A stretch of DNA of 64,000 bases from Arsenicicoccus cauae (GTDB lineage Bacteria; Actinomycetota; Actinomycetes; Actinomycetales; Dermatophilaceae): contig NZ_WLVL01000037.1 of NCBI RefSeq assembly GCF_009707125.1, positions 124,001-188,000 of the forward strand. The letters are read 5' to 3'. The notes under the pieces are model-generated. The model was not told the DNA's origin. It saw only the letters and a list, made by a program, of their open reading frames with translations, and ran no database searches. Shown here in pieces: positions 27,825 through 37,069 of the stretch (positions are counted from its first letter, which is position 1; each line of letters starts with the position of its first letter). Both the position numbers and the translations under genes were made by a program.

Positions 27825-28124
27825 ATGGCACCGAGCGAAGACGCGAGCAAGGACCAGCGCCAGGACGACCCAGGGCCCAGCGTCAGGGACAAGGAGCTCT
27901 ACGAGACGCTCCGCGACGAGGGCAACAGCAAGGAGAAGTCGGCGCGCATCGCCAATGCCGCCGCCGCCCAGGGCCGTTCGACGGTCGGGGCGCGGGGCGG
28001 CGAGCACGGCAGCTATGACGACTGGACCAAGGACGAGCTGCTCGACCGGGCCCGTGAGGTCGGCATCGAGGGCCGGTCCTCGATGAACAAGGACGAGCTG
28101 ATCGACGCCCTGCGCGAGCACTGA
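27825..28124 (+). CDS. Small protein with a Rho-N/SAP-like C-terminus
   Basis: A 99-residue, highly charged soluble protein. The N-terminal half is polar, and RDKELYETLRDEGNSKEKSA then RIANAAAAQGRSTVGARGG looks like a helical conserved block found in many actinobacterial small proteins. The C-terminal DDWTKDELLDRAREVGIEGR followed by SSMNKDELIDALREH resembles the Rho termination factor N-terminal (SAP-like) helix-loop-helix, which often binds nucleic acid. No function is known to me. The ATG at 27825 is chosen since further upstream the frame runs through tRNA-Sec. Confidence 0.82.
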   Translation: MAPSEDASKDQRQDDPGPSVRDKELYETLRDEGNSKEKSARIANAAAAQGRSTVGARGGEHGSYDDWTKDELLDRAREVGIEGRSSMNKDELIDALREH

Positions 28125-28154
28125 GAGGCGGGTCGTCGATCTACAGTGGATCGT

Positions 28155-29153
28155 ATGACGACCACCGCCCCCGTCCGGCTGACCCAGACCGCCCACGGAG
28201 GCGGCTGCGCGTGCAAGATCCCCCCTGGCGAGCTCGAGGAGATCGTCAGCGGTCTCGTCGGCGTGGACAGCCCCGAGGGCTCCGAGATGGTCGTCGGTCT
28301 GGACGACGGGGACGACGCTGCGGTCGTCCGCATCGGCCCCGGTCAGGCCGTCGTCGTCACCACCGACTTCTTCACGCCCGTCGTCGACGACGCCTACGAC
28401 TGGGGACGGATCGCGGCGGCCAACGCCCTGTCCGACGTCTATGCCATGGGCGGGCGCCCGATCGTGGCCGTCAACCTGGTGGGGTGGCCGCGCGAGGTGC
28501 TGCCCGCCGAGCTGCTGCGCGAGGTCCTGCGCGGTGGCCTCGACATCGCCCGCGAGGCGCGCTGCCCCGTCGGCGGCGGTCACTCGATCGACGACCCCGA
28601 GCCCAAGTACGGCCTCGCCGTCACCGGTCTGGTCGACCCCGACCGGCTGCTGCGCAACGATCGGGCCCGCGCGGGCCTCCCGATCAGCCTGACCAAGCCC
28701 CTCGGGGTCGGGGTCCTCAACAACCGCCACAAGGCGACCGGCGAGCTGTTTCCGCAGGCGATCGCGTCCATGACGACCCTCAACGCCGACGCCGGGCGGG
28801 CCGCCGTCGAGGCGGGGGTCGAGGCGGCCACCGACGTCACGGGGTTCGGGCTGCTCGGGCACCTGCACAAGATGATGCGGGCCTCGGGGGTGTCGGCCGT
28901 CCTCGACGCCGCCGCCGTCCCCTACCTCGAGGGCGCGCGCGAGGCGCTGCGCGACGGCTACGTCAGCGGCGGGACGCGCCGCAACCTCGACTGGGTGCGC
29001 CCGCACCTCGAGGCGTCCGTCGATCAGGACGAGCTGCTGCTGCTCGCGGACGCGCAGACCAGCGGGGGCCTGCTGGTGGTCGGCGAGGTGCCGGGTGCCC
29101 CGGTGATCGGCGAGGTCGTGGCGGGCGGCCAGCACACCATCCGGGTGCGATGA
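28155..29153 (+). CDS. selD: Selenide, water dikinase (selenophosphate synthetase)
   Basis: A 332-residue enzyme making selenophosphate from selenide and ATP. The catalytic pair is in HGGGCACKIPP: Cys18 corresponds to the active Cys/Sec and Lys21 to the essential lysine of E. coli SelD. Here the active residue is cysteine, not selenocysteine. DDAAVV, TTDFFTPVVDDAYDWGRIAA, GGHSIDDPEPKYGLAVTG and TDVTGFGLLGHL are AIR-synthase-fold signatures. The ATG at 28155 is preferred over a GTG at 28146. The stop overlaps the start of the rhodanese gene (ATGA). Confidence 0.96.
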   Translation: MTTTAPVRLTQTAHGGGCACKIPPGELEEIVSGLVGVDSPEGSEMVVGLDDGDDAAVVRIGPGQAVVVTTDFFTPVVDDAYDWGRIAAANALSDVYAMGGRPIVAVNLVGWPREVLPAELLREVLRGGLDIAREARCPVGGGHSIDDPEPKYGLAVTGLVDPDRLLRNDRARAGLPISLTKPLGVGVLNNRHKATGELFPQAIASMTTLNADAGRAAVEAGVEAATDVTGFGLLGHLHKMMRASGVSAVLDAAAVPYLEGAREALRDGYVSGGTRRNLDWVRPHLEASVDQDELLLLADAQTSGGLLVVGEVPGAPVIGEVVAGGQHTIRVR

Positions 29154-29557
29154 CCGAGCCGGTCGGCGTCGACGGGCACCTCGCGCGCTCCCGGCAGGGC
29201 TGGACGCGGCTGACGCCGCAGGAGGCGTATGCCGCCCAGCGGGCCGGCGCCATCCTCGTGGACACCCGCACGCCCGAGCAGCGGGCCGAGACCGCCGAGG
29301 TCCCCGGCGCGCTCGTGATCGACCGGACCGTGCTGGAGTGGCGGCTCGACCCGACCTTCGCGTGGCGCATCCCCGAGGCCACGGGCTGGGACGTCCCGTA
29401 TGTCCTGCTCTGCCGCCAGGGCTACAGCTCGAGCCTGGCGGTCCGGTCGTTGCGAGACCTGGGGCTGCGCAACGCGTCCGACGTCGTGGGCGGCGTCGAG
29501 GCCTGGATGGCCGCGGGGCTGCCCACCACCACCGAGCGGGCCGACGTGCGCCGCTGA
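29150..29557 (+). CDS. Rhodanese-domain protein coupled to selD
   Basis: A 135-residue single-domain rhodanese (sulfurtransferase fold). ILVDTRTPEQRAE is the CH2A-type N-terminal signature and LLCRQGYSSSLA holds the catalytic Cys88 in a six-residue active loop (CRQGYS). Rhodaneses form persulfides, and some can form perselenides in vitro. The ATGA overlap with selD means equal dosage and strongly suggests a role in delivering or handling selenium for selenophosphate synthesis, though this is inferred from position. It ends just before a bidirectional hairpin. Confidence 0.88.
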   Translation: MTEPVGVDGHLARSRQGWTRLTPQEAYAAQRAGAILVDTRTPEQRAETAEVPGALVIDRTVLEWRLDPTFAWRIPEATGWDVPYVLLCRQGYSSSLAVRSLRDLGLRNASDVVGGVEAWMAAGLPTTTERADVRR

Positions 29558-29563
29558 TGGCCA

Positions 29564-29615
29564 GACCGGCCCCGGCCGGCCCGCTGCGGAGCGGCGTCGG
29601 CGGTCGGGGCCGGTC
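29564..29615. terminator. Bidirectional terminator between the rhodanese and OFA transporter genes
   Basis: A perfect 11-bp inverted repeat: GACCGGCCCCG (29564-29574) and CGGGGCCGGTC (29605-29615), 30 nt apart. It lies between two convergent genes, 6 nt after one stop and 18 nt after the other, where a shared terminator is expected. Confidence 0.5.
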
Positions 29616-29633
29616 GGCATACCGGCCGGGGAC

Positions 29634-30911
29634 CTAGTGTCGACGAGGAGCCTTGGTGATCAACGGGATCACCGCGCCCACGAGCGCGATGACGCCGAGC
29701 GTGGTGAAGGCCAGGGTGTAGTTCTTGTCGTTGCCGATGAGCGCGGTCGCGAGCAGCGGCCCGGCCACCCCGCCGATACTCCAGCCGATGAGCATGAGGC
29801 CGTAGATGCCGCCGGCGTTCTTGATGCCGAAGAAGCGCCCCGCCGTGGAGGGCATCGTGCCGAAGCCACCGCCGTAGCAGGTGTAGATGATCGCGGCGAG
29901 CACGGCGAACATGGCGGCGCTGCTTACGTGCGGCAGCGCGATCAGCGCCAGCCCCTGCAGGCCGAGGATGCCGACGAAGGCCGTCATCTTGCCGATCCGG
30001 TCCGACAGCGACGCCCACAGGATGCGCCCGACCCCGTTGAACAGCCCCATGATGCCCACGAGGGCACCGGCGCCCGCCGCGGAGTACCCGGCGATGTCGG
30101 TGGCGCTGCCCGCGGCGACCGAGATCAGCGAGATGCCCGCGGTGACGCTGATGGTGAGGATCAGGGTGAGGAGGTACCACTGGGGCGTGCGCAGCGCCTC
30201 GTTCTGCGTGAAGTCAGCGTGCCCGCCGGCCGGAGCCGAGGCGGCGGTCTTGGCGGTACTCGCGGCGGGGGCCCCACCCACCGCGTAGCCCTGGGGCGGG
30301 TTGCGAAAGACCGAGGCGCCGAGGACGCCGGCGATCAGGTAGGCGATGCCGAGCCACAGGAAGGGCGAGGTCGGGTGCGCCGGGTCGCCCGCGATGAGCC
30401 TGGTCGCGAGCGGCGCGGTGATGACGGCACCGAAGCCGAAGCCGCCGACGGCGAGGCCGGTGATGAGCCCGGCCTTGTCGGGGAACCACTTCTGCAGCAT
30501 GGCGATGGGGACGATGTAGGCCATCCCCAGACCGAACCCCGAGAGCAGCCCGTAGCCCAGCACGAGCAGCCAGAACTGGCCCTCGTCGCGGGCGAACGAG
30601 CTGAGGATGATGCCGATCGCGTAGATGACCACGCCGGTCAGGGCGACCACGCGCGGGCCCTTGCGGTCCTGGATGCGCCCGCCGATGAAGGACCCGACGA
30701 AGATCATGCCGATGGCGACCTCGAACGGGATCGCGGCCTGCGTCTTGCTCAGGTGCAGCAGCGACGAGTCCGACTGCAGGGCCTTGCCGAAGACGCTCCA
30801 CGCATAGACGGCACCGATGGCCATCTGCACGAGCACGCCGCCGAGCAGCAGCAGCCAGCGGTTGGGGGTCGCGGTGGGTGCGGGGGCCGCCTCCCGAGTG
30901 GTCGAGCTCAT
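29634..30911 (-). CDS. OFA-family MFS transporter (oxalate/formate antiporter-like)
   Basis: A 425-residue major facilitator with 12 predicted helices. NRWLLLLGGVLVQMAIGAVYAWSVF is the characteristic first helix of the oxalate:formate antiporter (OFA) family. RIQDRKGPRVVAL is the loop 2-3 motif, and GLGMAYIVPIAMLQKWFPDKAGLITGL is typical of the fourth helix region. Family members move oxalate, formate, lactate or other monocarboxylates. Being last in the formate dehydrogenase operon (46 nt after the NrfD-like gene) makes formate or oxalate the likely substrate. Confidence 0.85.
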   Translation of the reverse strand: MSSTTREAAPAPTATPNRWLLLLGGVLVQMAIGAVYAWSVFGKALQSDSSLLHLSKTQAAIPFEVAIGMIFVGSFIGGRIQDRKGPRVVALTGVVIYAIGIILSSFARDEGQFWLLVLGYGLLSGFGLGMAYIVPIAMLQKWFPDKAGLITGLAVGGFGFGAVITAPLATRLIAGDPAHPTSPFLWLGIAYLIAGVLGASVFRNPPQGYAVGGAPAASTAKTAASAPAGGHADFTQNEALRTPQWYLLTLILTISVTAGISLISVAAGSATDIAGYSAAGAGALVGIMGLFNGVGRILWASLSDRIGKMTAFVGILGLQGLALIALPHVSSAAMFAVLAAIIYTCYGGGFGTMPSTAGRFFGIKNAGGIYGLMLIGWSIGGVAGPLLATALIGNDKNYTLAFTTLGVIALVGAVIPLITKAPRRH

Positions 30912-30957
30912 CGTGGGTTCCTGTCTATGGAGCGAGGTCGGATGGCGTGCAGAGGGG

Positions 30958-32049
30958 TCACCCCAGGGTGCGCTCGCCGCGGTCGAGCCGGGCGCGCTGC
31001 GGGACGACGGTGTACTTGGGGTCCTTGGCCGAGGCGATCCCGGCGCGGAAGATGGCGAACCGGGTGCACACCGACCCGGCGAGCAGCGCAGCTCCGGCCA
31101 CGGCGGCAGCGGGCTTGCCGCGCCGTCCGGCGACGAGGGACAGCGCAGCCCCGCCGAGGGTCAGGGCCTTGCTCGCGGTCCACCACCGCCCCGCCTCGCC
31201 CTCGTGGAGCAGCTCGGCGCTCAGGCCCATGGAGTGCTCCATGACCTGGGCCGAGCCGAGCTCCCACAGGGCGCCCCCGACGGCGAGCCGCCCTGCGGGC
31301 CAAGCCTGCTCGTGGGGCGCGGCGATCATCGCCGCCCCGGCCGCGGCGGCCGCCGCCGAGCCCGCAAAGACCATGGGCAGCTCCTTGTAGGCGCTGTGCC
31401 AGGCGGGGGTGGCGGTGTTGCCGAGCAGCACGGCGGTGTAGGCGGCCAGCGGCGGGGCGAAGAAGGCCGCTCCGAGGCCGGCAGGACGACCGGCCCGGCC
31501 GAGCAGGCGCGCGGCGGGCTTGAGGGTCTGCGGCAGCACCTCCTCGACGGGCCCGGCCAGCTCGGCCACGGCGGCGACCCCGGCCAGCGGGCCGTAGCCC
31601 GCGAGGATCCACGAGCCCACGCTCATGGGGGAGGTCAGCTTGACCATGCGCAGCATGTTGAGGAACCGCTCGGGCCGGCCGAGGTCGGCGACCAGGAAGT
31701 AGGTCGCCAGCCCGATCGAGCCGAGAGCCGTCCAGCGCGACTGGCGACGCAGGCCGGGCAGGTCGGCCAGGTCGGCGCCCGCGGCGAGCAGCGACGAGCC
31801 CGCCGCGAGCCCTCCGACGAACAGGTAGGCGGGAATCTCGTCCGACCACGGGGCGGGCTTGACGATGGGTCGGCCGTAGTAGGAGGTGAACTCGGCCTCG
31901 GGGACCATCGACTCCTCGCCGCGGCCGTTGCCGGCGAACCGGCGCACCCCGAACACGCCTGATCCACGGCGCGCCTTGCGCGGACCGCGGTCCCGAGGCT
32001 CGTCGGGCCACAGGCCCTCGCGCGTCTCCTGCTGGGCAGGGTTGGTCAT
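30958..32049 (-). CDS. nrfD: NrfD/PsrC-like membrane subunit of formate dehydrogenase
   Basis: A 363-residue integral membrane protein. About 70 polar residues precede eight or more helices starting at PAYLFVGGLAAGSSLLAAGA. ADLGRPERFLNMLRMVKLTSPMSVGSWIL is the signature of the NrfD/PsrC quinone-interacting family. In this operon it replaces the cytochrome b subunit of classical formate dehydrogenases and would pass electrons from the iron-sulfur subunit to menaquinone. Its ATG overlaps the stop of the iron-sulfur gene (ATGA). Confidence 0.9.
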   Translation of the reverse strand: MTNPAQQETREGLWPDEPRDRGPRKARRGSGVFGVRRFAGNGRGEESMVPEAEFTSYYGRPIVKPAPWSDEIPAYLFVGGLAAGSSLLAAGADLADLPGLRRQSRWTALGSIGLATYFLVADLGRPERFLNMLRMVKLTSPMSVGSWILAGYGPLAGVAAVAELAGPVEEVLPQTLKPAARLLGRAGRPAGLGAAFFAPPLAAYTAVLLGNTATPAWHSAYKELPMVFAGSAAAAAAGAAMIAAPHEQAWPAGRLAVGGALWELGSAQVMEHSMGLSAELLHEGEAGRWWTASKALTLGGAALSLVAGRRGKPAAAVAGAALLAGSVCTRFAIFRAGIASAKDPKYTVVPQRARLDRGERTLG

Positions 32050-32999
32050 CGACGGCCTCCGAGGAAGGACAGGGCGACGCCGACGAGCAGGGTCAGACCA
32101 CCGACGCCGCCCTTGCGGAAGATGTCGGCGAGGTCCTTGGTCGTCACGACCGGGTCCGGCGGCAGGCCGTAGACCTCGGGCTCGTCGAGGAGCAGGAACA
32201 TCGCGCCCGTCCCCCCGACGCCGTCGCGTGGGTCGTCGCCGTACATCCGGGCGGACGTGTAGCCCTGCTCGTGCAGCGTCGCCACCCGGGCCCGGCCCCG
32301 CTCGCGCAGCTCGGTCACGTCACCGAACTGGATGGACTCCGTCGGGCAGGCCTGGGCGCACGCGGGCGTCTGACCCGCCCCGATCCGGTCGTAGCACAGC
32401 GTGCACTTCTGGGCGACACCGGCATTGGTGACCTCGCCCTTGCTGCCGGGGCGTCGCTCGATCACGCCGAACGGGCACGCCGCCACGCAGTAGCCGCAGC
32501 CGTTGCAGATCTCGTCCTGCACGACCACGGTGCCGAACTCCGTGCGGAACAACGAGCCGGTCGGGCACACGTCCAGGCAGCCGGCATGGGTGCAGTGCTT
32601 GCACACGTCCGAGCTCATCAGCCAGCGGAAGTCCGGCTTGCCGTCGGCCGCGGGAGCGGCGTCGAGCGCGCCGGGCAGCGACGCGTCGTTCGGCCGCAGG
32701 CCCGGCATACCAAGGTCCACCGGCTGGCGACCCAGCACGGTGTCGTCGGCCCGGCCCGGCTGCTCGATGAACTTGACCTGACGCCAGGTGCTGGCCCCGA
32801 GGCTCTTGGAATTGTCGAAGGACGACCCGAGCAGGTCCAGGCCGTCCTCGGGGAGCTGGTTCCACTCCTTGCACGCGACCTCGCAGGCCTTGCAGCCGAT
32901 GCAGACCGACGTGTCGGTGAGGAAGCCCTTGCGGTCCGGCGCATCCTGCCAGCCGGCGTCGGGCGCCGGGTCCAGCGGGCCGAAGAGGGAGTTGGGCAT
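32046..32999 (-). CDS. Formate dehydrogenase iron-sulfur subunit
   Basis: A 317-residue ferredoxin-like electron transfer subunit. Four cysteine clusters predict four [4Fe-4S] centres: CIGCKACEVACKEW (about residue 33), CKHCTHAGCLDVCP, CNGCGYCVAACPFGV and CTLCYDRIGAGQTPACAQACP. A C-terminal hydrophobic stretch (GGLTLLVGVALSFLGG) could anchor it to the membrane, as in FdnH. Its start codon shares a base with the stop of the catalytic subunit gene (TGATG) and its stop overlaps the NrfD start, so the three subunits are tightly coupled. Confidence 0.95.
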   Translation of the reverse strand: MPNSLFGPLDPAPDAGWQDAPDRKGFLTDTSVCIGCKACEVACKEWNQLPEDGLDLLGSSFDNSKSLGASTWRQVKFIEQPGRADDTVLGRQPVDLGMPGLRPNDASLPGALDAAPAADGKPDFRWLMSSDVCKHCTHAGCLDVCPTGSLFRTEFGTVVVQDEICNGCGYCVAACPFGVIERRPGSKGEVTNAGVAQKCTLCYDRIGAGQTPACAQACPTESIQFGDVTELRERGRARVATLHEQGYTSARMYGDDPRDGVGGTGAMFLLLDEPEVYGLPPDPVVTTKDLADIFRKGGVGGLTLLVGVALSFLGGRR

Positions 33000-35900
33000 C
33001 AGCGGTCACCGTTCTTGTCGTCGTGTCCGACCTCGGAGGCGCCCTTGACGTCGGCGCCGCTGTCGTCGCGCTCCTTGACCTTGGTCTCGCGCTCCTGCTC
33101 GACGTGGTCCGCGTCCACCCCGGAGCGCAGCTCGTTGCCGGTCTCCTCGGTGACGCCGGACCGCCGCCGGTAGGAGTCGACCAGCTCCAGCAGCTCGGGG
33201 CCGCGCGGTCGACGCCCGGGACGGATGTCGCAGGCGCCGACCTTGGACTCCTGGATGAGCACGTTGGGGTCGAGCGTGACGCCCATCAGGTCGTTGGCGG
33301 AGTCGCCGCTGACGACGGCGCCCGTGCCACCCGTCGCCCAGTGGTAGGGCAGGCCGATCTGGTGGAAGGTACGCCCGTCGACGGTCAGCGGCTTCATGCG
33401 CGAGGTCACGAGGACCCGCGTCTCGATCGCCGACCGCGGCGACACCAACGTGGCCCAGCCCAGGTGCTCCAGCCCTCGCTCGGCCGCCAGCTCGGGCGAC
33501 ACCTCGCAGAACATCTCGGGCTGCAGCTCGGCCAGGTAGGGCAACCAGCGGCTCATGCCGCCCGCCGTGTGGTGCTCGGTGAGCCGGTAGGTCGTGAAGA
33601 CGAAGGGGTAGACCCCGGGATGCTCCCGGGCCACCTCGTCCTCCGGCGGCCGCCCGCGGGACGGCGCGGTGAGGTTGTCCGGCCGCTCGTAGACCTTGCG
33701 GGTCGGGCTCGCCTGCTGGCTGTAGAAGGGGTTGCGGACGCGACCCTCCTGCGGCTCGTAGTGCGAGGGCAGCGGCCCGTCGAGCAGGCCCTTGGGGGCG
33801 AACAGCCAGCCCTTGCCGTCGGCCTGCATGATGAACGGGTCGTCACCGGCGATGGCGGCGGGCCCGGTGGCACCTTCGGGCGGGCGGTAGGCCGGGTCCC
33901 GGTCCGCGGGGAAGTCCGGCACGTCCGGCCCCGCCCAGCGACCCGCCTCGGCGTCCCACCAGAGGTGCTTCTTGCGCTCGGACCACGGCCTGCCCTCGGG
34001 GTCGGCCGAGGCGCGGTTGTAGAGGATGCGCCGGTTGGCCGGCCAGCACCAGCCCCACTCCAGCGCGGTCTCGTCCTGGTCGAAGCGCGGCTTGCGACGG
34101 TTGGCCTGGTTGACCCCGTCCTTGAAGACGCCGGTGTAGATCCAGCACCCGCCCTCGGTGGAGCCGTCGGCCTGCATCTCGGTGAACAGCGGCAGGGGCT
34201 GACCGGCCTTGTCCCCCGTGAGATAGCGGCCGTTGATCTCCATCAGGACGGCCTCACCGTCGACCTCGCCGTGCTCGTCGACCGGGTAGTCCCAGGTGAG
34301 GTCGAGCAGCGGGCGGTCCCGCTGGTCGGTCGAGCCCGCGAGGCGCCGGCGCAGCCGCACCCCCACCTCGTGGAAGAAGTCCAGCTCGCTCTGGGCATCC
34401 CCCGGCGGCAGCACCGCCTGCTCGCGCCACTGCAGCATGCGCTGCGTCTGCGTGAAGGTGCCGGCCTTCTCGACGTGCGAGGCCGCGGGGAAGAAGAAGA
34501 CCTCCGTGCCGATCGTCTCGGGACTGCGCTCCCCCGACTCGATCTCGGGCGAGTCGTGCCAGAAGGTGGCCGACTCGATCAGACGCAGGTCCCGCACGAC
34601 CAGCCACTTGAGGTTGGCCAGCCCGTCACGCTGCAGCCGACCGTGGGCGGAGGCCACCGCGGGGTTCTGCCCCAGCAAGAAGTAGCCCTCGACCTTGCCG
34701 TCGATCATGTCCATGGTCGTGCGGTAGGTCCCGTGGTCGCCCGTGAGGCGCGGCAGGTAGTCGTAGCACCAGTCGTTGTCGGCCGTGGCCGCCTCGCCCC
34801 ACCACGCCTTGAGCAGGCTCACCGTGTAGGTGTCGGCCTTGGTCCAGAAGCCCTTCTGGTCGTGGGTGGAGATGGTGCCCAGGTAGTCCTTCAGCGACTC
34901 GTGGACCCCGGCCTTGGGCATCGGCAGGTACCCCGGGAGCAGGTTGAACAGCGTCGGTATGTCGGTCGAGCCCTGGATCGACGCGTGGCCGCGCAGGGCC
35001 ATGACGCCACCACCGGGACGGCCGACGTTGCCGAGCAGCAGCTGGATGATGCAGGCGGTCCGGATGTACTGCGCTCCGACCGAGTGCTGGGTCCAGCCGA
35101 CGGCGTAGCAGAACGCCGTGGTCCGCTCCCGGCCCGAGTTGCGCGTCATCGCCTGGACGACGTAGTCGAAGTCCTCGCGGGAGATGCCGCAGGTCTGCTC
35201 GACCACCTCAGGGGTGTAGCGGGCGTAGTGCCGCTTGAGCACCTGGAAGACGCAGCGCGGGTCCTGCATGGACTCGTCGCGACGCACCCGGTGCGCACTG
35301 GGCAGGGTCGGTCCGCCCGAGCCGTGCTCATCCCCGGCTGCGCGCTCCTGCTTGGACGCCTGCGACTCTTCCGTGCCGTCACCGATGTCGGCATACATCC
35401 AGGTGTCGTTGTCGTAGCTGGCGGTCTCCGGGTCGTACCCCGAGAAGACACCGTCAAGCTCGTCGACGTCCTGGAAGTCCTCGCGCAGGATGACCGGCCC
35501 GTTGGTGTAGGCGCGGACGTACTCCTCGAAGTGCAGGTCCTTGGACAGGATGGCATTGATGATCGCGCCGAGGAACACGATGTCGCTGCCCGCGCGGATG
35601 CCGACGTGCCGGTGCGCCAGCGCCGAGGTCCGGCTGAACCTCGGGTCGACGTGGATCACCGTCGCGCCGCGGCGCTTGGCCTCGACGACGTACTGGAACG
35701 CAACCGGGTGGGCCTCCGCCATGTTGGAGCCCTGGATCACGATGCAGTCGGAGTTGGCCAGGTCCTGCACGTAGTTCGTGGCACCGCCACGACCGAACGA
35801 GGCTCCCAGACTGGGAACCGTGGCGCTGTGTCAAATACGGGCTTGGTTCTCGATCTGGATCGCACCCATGGCCGTGAACAGCTTCTTGATGAGGTAGTTC

Positions 35901-36400
35901 TCCTCGTTGTCGAGGGTCGCTCCTCCGAGGGCGGCGATGCCCATCGTGCGGCGCAGCGGACGACCGTCGTCGTCGTGGTCCTGCCAGGTGCGCCGTCGCG
36001 TGTCGAGGAGCCGGTCCACGACCATGTCGATGGCCTTGTCCCGCTCGATCGACTCCCACTGCGTCCCGAAGGGACGGCGGTAGAGCATCTGGGTCTGCCG
36101 GGTCGGGGAGTTGACGAGCTGCTCGCTCGCCGACCCCTTGGGGCAGAGCTTGCCCCGCGAGACGGGCGAGTCGGGGTTGCCCTCGATCTGGACGACCTTG
36201 CCGTCCTTGACGAAGACCTTCTGCGCGCAGCCGACGGCGCAGTAGGGGCACACGCTGTGGGCGACCGAGTCCGCGGTGACGGTGCGGGGCTGCAGGGCCG
36301 CGGTCCGGGCTGACTGGGCGGCGGCGCCGCGACCGAGCGGGTCTCCGCCGGCGAGCTGACGCACCACCGGCCATGACAGGAAGGTCTTCTTCACGTCCAT
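32999..36400 (-). CDS. fdh: Formate dehydrogenase catalytic subunit, selenocysteine-containing
   Basis: A 1133-residue molybdopterin oxidoreductase oxidising formate to CO2. The [4Fe-4S] ligands CPYCAVGC (Cys51, 54, 58) and LCPKG (Cys86) are at the N-terminus. An in-frame TGA at 35831-35833 falls at residue 190 in the motif ENQARI-U-HSATVP, exactly the Sec position of FDH-N type enzymes. Reading through it joins two long frames without any shift. Downstream are GSNMAEAHPVAFQYV and the molydopterin-binding domain near the C-terminus (GLPYHWATGGTGAV). I see no twin-arginine signal, so the enzyme may face the cytoplasm. The ATG has AGGAGG 4 nt upstream. Confidence 0.95.
35801..35833 (-). promoter_or_regulatory. 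UGA(Sec) codon and SECIS-like hairpin
   Basis: The TGA is at 35831-35833 and the hairpin at 35801-35819: GGTTCCCA and TGGGAGCC (one G-U pair) around the loop GTC. Compared codon by codon with the E. coli fdhF SECIS as I know it, the apical GU-CUG and the preceding GUU fall at the same distance from the UGA, and UGA-CAC, UCG and GGU are also shared. It is thus the expected binding site for the winged-helix end of SelB. Confidence 0.85.
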
Positions 36401-36487
36401 GGGGCCTCCTTGGTTGCGCTCACCCTACGACGAATTCCGGGACCGTGCCACGATGCTCGCGCGGATGTGCGCTGGCATGCTGGGGGG

Positions 36488-37057
36488 ATGCCCCGTGGAC
36501 GCCGGATGTTCCTCGCCGTGACCCCGCCGGAGGAGGTGCTCGCGGACCTCGAGGCCTTCCTCGAGCCCCGCCTGGACGCCGACCCCGACCTGCGGTGGGC
36601 GCGGCCCGAGCAGTGGCACCTGACGCTGGCCTTCCTGCCGTCGGTGTCCCCCTCGTCCCTGGAGCGGCTCGAGGAGCGGCTCGACGAGCTGACCCTGCAG
36701 ACGGAGGCCTTCGACCTGCGGCTGACCGGGGGCGGGGCCTTCCCCGGCACGGCGGACGCCCGCGTGCTCTGGCTGGGCGTCGACGACCCGCTCGACGGCC
36801 TGGCTCCCCTGGCCCGTCTGTGCCGCTCGAGCGCCAACGCGGCGGGCACGCAGGTCGAGGGCGGGCCCTTCCGGGCGCACCTGACCCTGGCCCGGCTCGG
36901 GATCGCGCGCGACGTGCGTCGCTGGCTGCAGGTCCTGGACACGTATGCCGGACCGACGTGGACCGTGGACACCCTCACGCTCGTGGAGTCGCACCTCGGC
37001 CAGGGCGCCGGTGGCCGTGCCCGCCACGTCGAGCACGCCACCTACCCCTTCGCCTGA
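36488..37057 (+). CDS. thpR: RNA 2',3'-cyclic phosphodiesterase (2'-5' RNA ligase family)
   Basis: A 189-residue protein of the 2H phosphoesterase superfamily. Two H-x-T motifs are visible: HLT in EQWHLTLAF and HLT in FRAHLTLAR, the paired catalytic histidines of ThpR/LigT. MFLAVTPPEEV is the usual start of the fold, with a six-residue leader before it. Members hydrolyse cyclic phosphates at RNA ends. It is divergent from the formate dehydrogenase operon and followed by a hairpin terminator. Confidence 0.9.
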   Translation: MPRGRRMFLAVTPPEEVLADLEAFLEPRLDADPDLRWARPEQWHLTLAFLPSVSPSSLERLEERLDELTLQTEAFDLRLTGGGAFPGTADARVLWLGVDDPLDGLAPLARLCRSSANAAGTQVEGGPFRAHLTLARLGIARDVRRWLQVLDTYAGPTWTVDTLTLVESHLGQGAGGRARHVEHATYPFA

Positions 37058-37069
37058 CCGCACGGCGAC

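Noticed and set aside
35771-35833. Formate dehydrogenase as a split or frameshifted pseudogene
   Set aside because: The frame is unbroken apart from one TGA at the known Sec position, with a SECIS hairpin and all sel genes nearby.
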